6,766 nucleotides of DNA. It comes from Gammaproteobacteria bacterium. GTDB lineage: Bacteria > Pseudomonadota > Gammaproteobacteria > SZUA-152. Shown here piece by piece: positions 1 through 5,532 of this stretch. The stretch's first letter is position 1. Each line of letters begins with the position of its first letter. The stretch is from the NCBI GenBank assembly GCA_030613605.1, contig JAUWLO010000112.1:1-6766 (forward strand), in the 5' to 3' direction. A model generated the notes under the pieces. It saw nothing but the letters and a program-made list of their open reading frames with translations. It did not search any database and was not told the DNA's origin. A program made the translations under genes and the position numbers.

Positions 1-365
1 GCATGTTTGGTGGTTATCAGGCGGCGGTGGCGGATCCCATTGCTGCGCTGGCCTGTGCGAAACGATTCCCGGGACATGACGTCTGGACTCGTGCCATGAG
101 TATCGATTTTGTTGCAGTAGGGGATTCTGATCTGGAATTGCGCTTTGAGTTTGATCTTGCAATTGATGCCAAAATCCGCCACGATCTCGCCGCTCGTGGG
201 CGCAGTACCCCCAGGTTTGAATACGCGTTCTATCGTGAGGATGGAAAATGCTGCAGTCGTATCACCAATACGGTTGCAATTCGGCCAGAGGGATATAAAC
301 CGCGTAGCTTATCAGAAAATTCTGTGTCGTATGACACTTCTGGGAAGCCCACAGAAGAGCTATAA
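1..365 (+). CDS. DUF4442 / hotdog-fold thioesterase-like protein, 5' end missing
   Basis: The frame is open from the left edge to a TAA at 363-365, and about 120 residues are visible. The first visible residues (MFGGYQAAVADPIAAL) match the FGG..-A-.DP core of DUF4442 proteins, in the hotdog-fold acyl-CoA thioesterase superfamily. The order that follows also fits: a VWTRAMSIDF strand (family: VWDKA..I.F), an acidic strand ELRFEFDL, an IR....G..-P-F segment and a final strand ending in AIR. Family members are usually about 150-160 aa and begin some 40-50 residues before the FGG motif, so the Met codon at position 3 is probably internal and the true start lies outside the window. The roughly 24 residues after the last strand (GYKP to EEL) are polar and look like a loose tail. 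The family is poorly characterised. Thioester hydrolysis is an inference from the fold, and the substrate cannot be named. No clear terminator follows the stop. Confidence 0.75.
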   Translation, partial: MFGGYQAAVADPIAALACAKRFPGHDVWTRAMSIDFVAVGDSDLELRFEFDLAIDAKIRHDLAARGRSTPRFEYAFYREDGKCCSRITNTVAIRPEGYKPRSLSENSVSYDTSGKPTEEL

Positions 366-366
366 T
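361..366 (+). promoter_or_regulatory. TATAAT -10-like hexamer overlapping the upstream stop codon
   Basis: A perfect TATAAT lies across the stop codon of the thioesterase-like gene. The sequence 16-18 nt upstream (around 338-344, ttctgg) is a poor -35, and there is no TG extension. If used, transcription would start near 373 and give the XRE-PAS gene a leader of about 200 nt. A chance match in an AT-rich stretch is equally possible. Confidence 0.2.
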
Positions 367-422
367 GTTAAGATAATAACCATAAAAATATAAGCAATAT
401 AGTAGAAATATTAGATTGAGTC

Positions 423-449
423 GTCGGGGGATGGGCTGTTTGGTCGGGG
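423..449. repeat. Direct repeat GTCGGGG x2, 20-bp period
   Basis: GTCGGGG occurs at 423-429 and again at 443-449, start to start exactly 20 bp, or about two helical turns. The pair lies in the spacer upstream of the XRE-PAS gene, shortly before a consensus TTGACA at 461-466 that has no good -10 partner at 17-18 nt (cacaga/acagat). Its position would suit a same-face regulator binding site, but the repeat is short and could be chance. Confidence 0.3.
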
Positions 450-494
450 TTAACACAATTTTGACAAGGGTTAGTCTGGCGAGCACAGATTTCA

Positions 495-560
495 GTTTAA
501 TGGGCCAAATTTAAGTTGGCAAAAACGGTAACTGTTAAGACTTATTACGGGGTTTAATGG
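495..560. repeat. Direct repeat GTTTAATGG x2 upstream of the XRE-PAS gene
   Basis: The 9-mer GTTTAATGG occurs at 495-503 and 552-560, 57 bp apart. The second copy ends 16 nt before the chosen start codon. Between them is a small palindrome, taac-t-gtta, at 529-537. These could be elements of an autoregulated operator region. No biochemical family site is recognised. Confidence 0.25.
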
Positions 561-562
561 AC

Positions 563-567
563 AAGGG
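563..567 (+). promoter_or_regulatory. Ribosome binding site deciding the XRE-PAS start
   Basis: AAGGG sits 9 nt before the ATG at 577. A TTG at 574 is in frame directly before that ATG, so the reading frame opens one codon earlier. ATG at the better spacing is preferred, and the choice changes the protein by only one residue. Confidence 0.55.
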
Positions 568-576
568 TGATGATTG

Positions 577-1209
577 ATGCGTGAACAGGAAACTTTTGCA
601 GCTCGTTTGTCCGGGCTAATCAACGAAAATAGCATTTCCCATGCGAAAGTGGGTCGTATTGTGGGTGTCTCTGGCCAGGCTGTTGGTAAATGGGCCAAGG
701 GCGGAAATATTGAATTCGACAACCTCCAGTCTTTGGCGACACATTTTGGCGTCAACTGGGTTTGGTTGCGTTATGGCGATGATGCCATCACTGCTTTTAG
801 TGAGCGCCGTTCGGGCAGCAAGGTGCGACGTGCGGTCATCAAAAGCATCATGGAGAATGAGGAGCGTCAGCGCCTTGCGCTGAATGCTGTCAATATTGGC
901 ACCTGGGATCTGGACTTAATCGCCGATAATCTGGTGTTGTCTGATGCTGCTACGCAGCTGCTCGGTATAGAGGCCGGTAGCTTTCACGGCGATAAAGCCG
1001 ATCTTCTTAATTCTGTAGATCCAGATGAACGTGCCCAGGTGAAGGAAGTTTTGTCCCAGGTACTGGACAATCAACTGGAGACTTTTGACTTTACTCATCG
1101 GTTGGCCGATTCAGGCGTCCAGCTCCGGCATCGTGGTAAAGTCATAAAAGACGATATGGATCGTCCGGTGCGGGTGGTATGTGTTACTACTCGAGTGGAA
1201 AAACCATAA
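577..1209 (+). CDS. XRE-family HTH regulator with C-terminal PAS fold
   Basis: This encodes a 210-aa protein, probably a cytoplasmic DNA-binding sensor. Residues about 5-68 form an XRE/Cro-C1-type helix-turn-helix: the AKVGRIVGVSGQAVGKWAKG segment (23-42) covers the turn and recognition helix, and DNLQSLATHFGVNWVWLRYG (48-67) is the typical closing part of phage CI-like repressors. A basic linker (SERRSGSKVRRAV) and a helix lead to a PAS_3-like fold at about 95-206, with the signature G-T-W-D-L-D-L at 108-114, the VDPDER turn at 147-152 (family: vhPdDr) and final strands running through DRPVRVVCVTTRV. There is no S24 peptidase domain as in LexA/CI, no kinase, GGDEF or HAMP domain, and no membrane segment. 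The single C-terminal PAS would be the input or dimerisation module. Ligand or cofactor cannot be read from sequence. It lies 280 nt upstream of aceE in the same orientation, so a role in controlling the PDH operon is plausible but purely inferred from context. Confidence 0.85.
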   Translation: MREQETFAARLSGLINENSISHAKVGRIVGVSGQAVGKWAKGGNIEFDNLQSLATHFGVNWVWLRYGDDAITAFSERRSGSKVRRAVIKSIMENEERQRLALNAVNIGTWDLDLIADNLVLSDAATQLLGIEAGSFHGDKADLLNSVDPDERAQVKEVLSQVLDNQLETFDFTHRLADSGVQLRHRGKVIKDDMDRPVRVVCVTTRVEKP

Positions 1210-1252
1210 CCGCTCAACTCTGTTTGCAGGTATTCCCCATACTGAAAAATCA

Positions 1253-1303
1253 GCCCAGGTAAGTTGAAAACCTGTTGTTTTTAATAGGTTTTTGACCCTG
1301 GGT
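1253..1303 (+). terminator. Long imperfect RNA hairpin after the XRE-PAS gene (possible terminator or leader element)
   Basis: Hand folding gives an inner stem of 15 pairs, 1263-1277 with 1282-1296, closed by a UUUU loop at 1278-1281. An outer stem pairs 1253-1259 with 1297-1303, separated from the inner one by a 3-nt bulge (1260-1262). Five pairs are G-U, which would become C-A mismatches on the opposite strand, so the structure favours a + strand transcript. The inner stem has the terminator-like A-tract/T-tract form (AAAACCT...AGGTTTTT). However, no T-run follows the full stem, so simple intrinsic termination is uncertain. It starts 44 nt after the XRE-PAS stop. It may be that gene's 3' end or a processing structure. 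Confidence 0.45.
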
Positions 1304-1328
1304 CTGGATAGTTTCCCTAGCGTATCGC

Positions 1329-1357
1329 TTGACCTAACCGAGCAAAACAACGATCAT
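1329..1357 (+). promoter_or_regulatory. Candidate sigma-70 promoter for aceE-aceF-lpd
   Basis: TTGACC at 1329-1334 (5/6 to the -35 consensus) is followed after 17 nt by GATCAT at 1352-1357 (4/6 to the -10 consensus). Transcription would start near 1364, leaving a leader of about 126 nt before aceE. It is the best spaced pair I found in this spacer. No PdhR-type ATTGGT-ACCAAT site is visible around it. Confidence 0.4.
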
Positions 1358-1371
1358 ACGCGCCTTTCAAC

Positions 1372-1406
1372 GCTCAGGCAGTGTCCCGGAAGCGGGGGAG
1401 CTTTTT
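1372..1406 (+). terminator. Terminator-like hairpin within the predicted aceE leader
   Basis: An inner GC-rich stem pairs 1384-1388 (TCCCG) with 1393-1397 (CGGGG) around a GAAG tetraloop. An outer stem pairs 1372-1375 (GCTC) with 1398-1401 (GAGC), with an 8-nt bulge on the 5' side. Five T's (1402-1406) follow directly. This resembles an intrinsic terminator, placed after the predicted start site and 83 nt before aceE. It could act as an attenuator, or simply end read-through from the XRE-PAS gene if the real operon promoter is downstream. Confidence 0.4.
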
Positions 1407-1475
1407 GTATCTGAGACTGCGTTAAAAGCCGTGCCCACTTTAGTTGGTTTGCCGCAGGTCTTTAAAGAATTCTAA

Positions 1476-1480
1476 CGAGG
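1476..1480 (+). promoter_or_regulatory. Ribosome binding site deciding the aceE start
   Basis: CGAGG lies 9 nt before the ATG at 1490. The frame also contains a TTG at 1481, but that codon abuts the Shine-Dalgarno bases with no spacer. The ATG is therefore chosen, giving MSQQSP... as the N-terminus. Confidence 0.6.
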
Positions 1481-1489
1481 TTGGACCCA

Positions 1490-4183
1490 ATGTCCCAGCA
1501 ATCCCCATCACAGCAACTTACCGATATTGATGCCATCGAAACCCAGGAATGGGTGGACGCACTGGCAGCGGTCATTGAACAGGAAGGGGTAGAACGCGCC
1601 CATTTTTTACTTGAGCAGCTCATCGACAAGGCACGCCGCTCCGGCGCAAATCTGCCTTTTTCGGCCAATACCGCCTATGTGAATACCATCCCGACGCACA
1701 TGGAAGCCGAGTTGCCGGGTGATCGGGCGATTGAGAACAAGATTAAGTCCTATATTCGCTGGAATGCCATGGCGATGGTGGTGAAAGCCAATCGTAAGGC
1801 CAGTGAGCTGGGCGGGCATATTGCCACCTTTGCGTCGGCTGCCACGCTATACGACATCGGTTACAACCATTTTTGGCATGCCCCCAGCGAAAATCATGGC
1901 GGCGACCTGATTTTCTTCCAGGGACACGCCTCTCCAGGTGTGTACGCGCGCGCCTTTCTCGAAGGTCGGTTGACGGCAGAACAATTGGACAACTTCCGCC
2001 AGGAAGTGGATGGCAAGGGTTTGTCGTCGTACCCGCATCCACATTTGATGGGTGACTTCTGGCAGTTCCCCACGGTGTCCATGGGGCTGGGTCCTATTAT
2101 GTCCATTTATCAGGCACGATTTATGAAGTACCTGCAGCATCGTGGCCTGGCCAATACCGAAACACGTAAGGTGTGGGCGTTTATTGGTGATGGTGAAACC
2201 GATGAGCCAGAAACCCTGGGCGCGACTTCACTGGCTGGCCGTGAAAAACTCGACAACCTGGTGTGGGTAGTGAACTGCAACCTGCAACGCCTCGATGGTC
2301 CGGTTCGCGGCAACGGCAAAATTGTACAAGAGCTGGAAGCGGGTTTCCGTGGTGCCGATTGGAATGTGATCAAAGTGTTATGGGGCAGTTACTGGGATCC
2401 ATTGTTGGCGATGGACAAAGATGGTCTGTTGCAGCAGCGCATGCTGGACTGCGTAGACGGCGATTTCCAGAACTATAAATCCAAAGACGGCGCTTACGTA
2501 CGTGAACACTTTTTTAACTCTCCCGAATTGAAGGCCATGGTGTCGAAGATGTCCGACGAGGATGTCTGGCGTCTCAATCGTGGCGGGCACGATCCACACA
2601 AGGTGTATGCGGCCTACCATGCGGCGGTGAGTCACACCGGTCAGCCGACGGTGATTCTGGCGCACACGGTGAAGGGTTATTGCATGGGTTCCGCTGGTGA
2701 GGGTCAGATGCGTACCCATTCGCAGAAAAAACTGCAGGACGATGAGATGCTCGATTTCCGCGATCGTTTCAATATTCCTCTCAACGACGAAGATGCGGCT
2801 GCCGGACAATATTATATGCCGGACGCAGATGGCGAAGAGATGCAGTACATGAATGCTCGACGCGAAGAGCTTGGTGGTTATTTGCCTGCACGCACTACGG
2901 AAGTTGCGCCGTTGGAAATTCCGCCGCTGTCGGTGTTTGACGCAATATTGGAAGGCAGTGGTGATAAAGAGATGTCCACCACCATGGCCTGGGTGCGCAT
3001 GTTAACCATGTTGTGCCGTGATAAAAACATCGGCAAAAATATAGTGCCTATTGTTCCTGATGAAGCGCGTACCTTTGGTATGGAAGGTATGTTTCGTCAG
3101 TTAGGAATTTATTCTTCGGTAGGTCAGTTATACACACCGCAGGATAAAGACCAGATCATGTTCTACAAAGAGGACATGAGCGGGCAGATTCTCGAAGAGG
3201 GCATCAACGAAGCGGGCGCCATGTCATCATGGATAGCGGCATCGACTGCGTACAGTTCGCACGGCGTCAACATGATTCCGTTCTACATTTATTATTCCAT
3301 GTTTGGTTTTCAGCGTATCGGTGATCTGGCCTGGGCGGCCGGTGACATGCAGGCACGCGGATTTATGATCGGCGGCACAGCGGGTCGAACCACGCTGGCG
3401 GGTGAAGGTCTGCAACATCAGGACGGTCATAGTCTGATTATGTCCGGCACTATTCCCAACTGCATCAGTTACGATCCTACCTTTGGCTATGAGATGGCAG
3501 TGATTATTCACGACGGCATGCGCCGCATGTTTGCCGATCAGGAAAATGTGTTTTATTACGTTACCGCGATGAATGAAAACTACACGCATCCGGCCATGCC
3601 CAAAGGCGCTGAAGAAGGCATCATCAAGGGGCTGTATTTATTCCAGGCTGGTAGCAAAAGTGCGGGTAAGAAAAAACCTGCTAGTAAAAACAGGGTACAG
3701 CTCATGGGTTGCGGCGCGATTTTGCGTGAGGTGATTGCAGCAGCAGATTTATTGCGTGATGACTGGGACGTGGATGCGGATATCTGGAGCGCCACCAGCT
3801 TTACCGAACTGGCGCGCGACGCGCGAGATTGCGATCGCTGGAATCGATTGCATCCTACTAAAAAGGCCCGTGTTCCGTATGTGACGCAGTGTTTCGAGGG
3901 TCAGTCAGGACCGGTGATTGCGGCAACGGATTACATCCAGTTATTCGCGGACAAGGTACGCAAGTGGATCCCGGCACGTTATGAGGTACTGGGCACCGAT
4001 GGTTTTGGGCGCAGTGATACCCGCGCCCAGTTGCGCAAGCACTTTGAAGTCAATGCGGTGCACGTTGTTGTTGCTGCTCTCAAAGCGTTGGCGGACGAAG
4101 GTACCGTCGATGCAGCCACGGTGGCCAAGGCCATTAAAAAATACGGCATCGATCCGGAAAAAATTAACCCACTGCATGCGTGA
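1490..4183 (+). CDS. aceE: Pyruvate dehydrogenase E1 component, homodimeric type
   Basis: This is E1 of the pyruvate dehydrogenase complex (EC 1.2.4.1), a cytoplasmic homodimer. It decarboxylates pyruvate on thiamine diphosphate and reductively acetylates the lipoyl group of E2. At 897 aa it is close to E. coli AceE (887). The N-terminal segment (ETQEWVDALAAVIEQEG, then ARRSGANLPFSANTAYVNTI) is the usual E2-binding and dimer region. The ThDP/Mg2+ motif starts with GDGETDEPE at 233-241 and continues to VNCNLQRLDG, placing Mg2+ ligands at Asp234, Asn264 and Gln266. His410 in MRTHSQKK aligns with E. coli His407 of the mobile active-site loop. Glu574 in EEGINEAGA corresponds to the ThDP-activating Glu571. 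The C-terminal domain (about 710-897) includes a lysine-rich stretch near 718-735. The stop is TGA, and aceF starts after a 21-nt gap containing its own ribosome binding site. All key residues are intact, so the enzyme should be active. Small leader structures and a promoter lie upstream. Confidence 0.98.
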   Translation: MSQQSPSQQLTDIDAIETQEWVDALAAVIEQEGVERAHFLLEQLIDKARRSGANLPFSANTAYVNTIPTHMEAELPGDRAIENKIKSYIRWNAMAMVVKANRKASELGGHIATFASAATLYDIGYNHFWHAPSENHGGDLIFFQGHASPGVYARAFLEGRLTAEQLDNFRQEVDGKGLSSYPHPHLMGDFWQFPTVSMGLGPIMSIYQARFMKYLQHRGLANTETRKVWAFIGDGETDEPETLGATSLAGREKLDNLVWVVNCNLQRLDGPVRGNGKIVQELEAGFRGADWNVIKVLWGSYWDPLLAMDKDGLLQQRMLDCVDGDFQNYKSKDGAYVREHFFNSPELKAMVSKMSDEDVWRLNRGGHDPHKVYAAYHAAVSHTGQPTVILAHTVKGYCMGSAGEGQMRTHSQKKLQDDEMLDFRDRFNIPLNDEDAAAGQYYMPDADGEEMQYMNARREELGGYLPARTTEVAPLEIPPLSVFDAILEGSGDKEMSTTMAWVRMLTMLCRDKNIGKNIVPIVPDEARTFGMEGMFRQLGIYSSVGQLYTPQDKDQIMFYKEDMSGQILEEGINEAGAMSSWIAASTAYSSHGVNMIPFYIYYSMFGFQRIGDLAWAAGDMQARGFMIGGTAGRTTLAGEGLQHQDGHSLIMSGTIPNCISYDPTFGYEMAVIIHDGMRRMFADQENVFYYVTAMNENYTHPAMPKGAEEGIIKGLYLFQAGSKSAGKKKPASKNRVQLMGCGAILREVIAAADLLRDDWDVDADIWSATSFTELARDARDCDRWNRLHPTKKARVPYVTQCFEGQSGPVIAATDYIQLFADKVRKWIPARYEVLGTDGFGRSDTRAQLRKHFEVNAVHVVVAALKALADEGTVDAATVAKAIKKYGIDPEKINPLHA

Positions 4184-4190
4184 TTGCAGC

Positions 4191-4196
4191 GGAGAG
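4191..4196 (+). promoter_or_regulatory. Ribosome binding site deciding the aceF start
   Basis: GGAGAG lies 8 nt before the ATG at 4205. The frame is open back to a TTG at 4184, directly after the aceE stop, but that codon lies upstream of this site and would add an unusual MQRRVKD extension. Confidence 0.7.
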
Positions 4197-4204
4197 TAAA
4201 AGAC

Positions 4205-5530
4205 ATGGCTAAAGACTCTTTAGTAAAAGAAGTGGTAATTCCTGATATTGGTGACTTCGACAGCGTCGAAGTGATCGAGATACTGGTTGAAGCCGGTGAC
4301 AGCATAGCTGTGGAAGACTCGCTGATTTCCGTGGAGTCGGATAAGGCGACGATGGAAATTCCCGCGCCCGAAGCCGGCGTGGTGGTAGAGGTCAAAGTTG
4401 CGATTGGTGATCAGGTTTCCCAGGGCAGTTTGGTCCTGTTGCTGGAACCCAGTGGCGACGCACCTGCGGTGGCGGCAGCGCCGGTGGTAGAGAAGTCGGC
4501 TCCAGCGGCCAGCCAGCCCGCTCCTGTTGCTGCACCTCAACCCGCAGTACAGCCAGTTGCCCAACCTCAACAACTTAGCCCATCTCCTACAGCAAGCATC
4601 AACGAAGTGAGTTTTGCTCGCGCCTATGCCAGCCCTTCGGTGCGTAAGTTTGCGCGTGAACTGGGTGTTGATTTAGGACGCGTTGCCGGTAGTGGCCGCA
4701 AGGGCCGTATCATCAAAGAGGATGTTAAGGCTTTTGTTAAACAGGTACTGACCCAGGGTATGGGGCAGGGCACTGGTGGCATGGTAGTGGCACCGATGCC
4801 GGAAATTGATTTCAGTCAGTGGGGCGAAGTCGAAACGCAAAAGCTGAGCAAGATTAACAAGCTCACCGGCAAATTCCTGCATCGCAACTGGGTCACGATT
4901 CCGCATGTCACGCAATTTGATCAGGCCGATATCACCGAGCTGGATGCCCTGCGTAAAACCATGGCGGCAGACTTAAGTGATGAACAGAAAGACAAAGGCA
5001 GCAAAATCACCATGCTGGCTTTTTTAATTAAGGCGGTGGTGTCGGGCTTACGCGAGTTGCCACGTTTTAATTCGTCACTGGATGCCAGCGGTGAAAATCT
5101 GATTCTGAAAAACTATTTCAATGTCGGCATTGCGGTGGATACGCCAGATGGTCTGGTGGTACCGGTAGTGCACGATGCCGATAACAAAAGTCTGGTGGAT
5201 ATTGCGGCCGAGCTGGGTGAGATTAGTCAGAAAGCGCGTGACAAAAAACTCAAACCATCCGATATGCAGGGTGGCTGTATGACCATTTCCAGTCTGGGTG
5301 GTATTGGTGGAACGCAATTTACGCCTATTGTGAATGCGCCGGAAGTGGCCATCCTTGGGGTGTCACGTCACAAAATGACGCCGGTGTGGAATGGCGAAAG
5401 CTTTGAGCCACGATTGATGTTGCCGCTGTCATTATCCTACGACCACCGCGTGGTTGATGGTGCCGATGGCGCACGCTTCACCAGTTTCATGGCACAGGTG
5501 TTGGCAGATGCAAACGGGCTGGTGAAATAA
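4205..5530 (+). CDS. aceF: Dihydrolipoyllysine-residue acetyltransferase (PDH E2), single lipoyl domain
   Basis: This is the PDH core enzyme (EC 2.3.1.12), which takes acetyl groups from E1 on a lipoyl-lysine and transfers them to CoA. The product is 441 aa. The lipoyl domain spans about residues 6-82, with the modified Lys47 in ESDKATMEIP. An Ala/Pro/Gln-rich flexible linker (about 83-137) lets that domain swing between active sites. The peripheral-subunit binding domain follows at about 139-180 (ASPSVRKFARELGVDL...GSGRKGRI). The acyltransferase domain (about 205-441) carries SLGGIGGTQFTPIVNAPEV and the active-site motif DHRVVDG with His414 and Asp418. The protein is shorter than E. coli AceF (about 630 aa, three lipoyl domains) because only one lipoyl domain is present. 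The E3 encoded next door carries another. It starts 21 nt after aceE and its stop is 2 nt from the lpd start, consistent with co-transcription and coupled translation. Confidence 0.97.
   Translation: MAKDSLVKEVVIPDIGDFDSVEVIEILVEAGDSIAVEDSLISVESDKATMEIPAPEAGVVVEVKVAIGDQVSQGSLVLLLEPSGDAPAVAAAPVVEKSAPAASQPAPVAAPQPAVQPVAQPQQLSPSPTASINEVSFARAYASPSVRKFARELGVDLGRVAGSGRKGRIIKEDVKAFVKQVLTQGMGQGTGGMVVAPMPEIDFSQWGEVETQKLSKINKLTGKFLHRNWVTIPHVTQFDQADITELDALRKTMAADLSDEQKDKGSKITMLAFLIKAVVSGLRELPRFNSSLDASGENLILKNYFNVGIAVDTPDGLVVPVVHDADNKSLVDIAAELGEISQKARDKKLKPSDMQGGCMTISSLGGIGGTQFTPIVNAPEVAILGVSRHKMTPVWNGESFEPRLMLPLSLSYDHRVVDGADGARFTSFMAQVLADANGLVK
4241..4450 (+). repeat. Lipoyl-domain coding repeat, copy 1 (in aceF); copy 2 at 5560-5769 in lpd
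   Basis: Seventy codons here align without gaps to 70 codons at 5560-5769. By hand count 53 of 70 residues are identical. Around the lipoyl lysine, 18 consecutive codons (GAA GAC TCG ... CCC GCN) encode the same residues and differ at only 5 of 54 bases, all third positions. A separate 16-base run (GCGTCGAAGTGATCGA) is identical at 4263 and 5583. This reflects a shared lipoyl module, duplicated or homogenised between E2 and E3. Confidence 0.85.
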
Positions 5531-5532
5531 GT

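Noticed and set aside
396..412. Hairpin aatat...atatt as a terminator for the thioesterase-like gene
   Set aside because: It is only five A-T pairs with a 7-nt loop and no following T-run, expected by chance in AT-rich sequence.
461..490. Perfect TTGACA -35 as the promoter of the XRE-PAS gene
   Set aside because: The hexamers at 17-18 nt spacing (cacaga, acagat) match the -10 consensus at 2 or fewer positions. The good tttaat at 496-501 is 29 nt away, so no complete promoter can be called.
1381..1425. A 14-codon GTG-initiated frame (VSRKRGSFLYLRLR) across the leader hairpin, a possible leader peptide
   Set aside because: The only Shine-Dalgarno-like bases (AGG, 1376-1378) are 2 nt from the GTG, too close to work. 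There is no run of codons for a pathway-related amino acid, and GTG frames this short are common by chance.
1481..1489. TTG at 1481 as the aceE start
   Set aside because: It directly abuts the CGAGG ribosome binding site, leaving no spacer, while the ATG at 1490 has the proper distance.
2378..2809. 143-codon open frame on the minus strand
   Set aside because: It lies wholly inside aceE, whose protein is fully conserved there, and its translation resembles no family I know. It is a shadow of the aceE coding pattern, as are the other minus-strand frames in this operon.
3979..4395. 138-codon minus-strand frame rich in Ser/Thr across the aceE-aceF junction
   Set aside because: The Ser/Thr-rich composition is what the reverse strand of GAT/GGT/GAA-rich codons gives. 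A similar frame appears opposite the lpd lipoyl domain because the two coding repeats are alike. There is no independent evidence for a gene.
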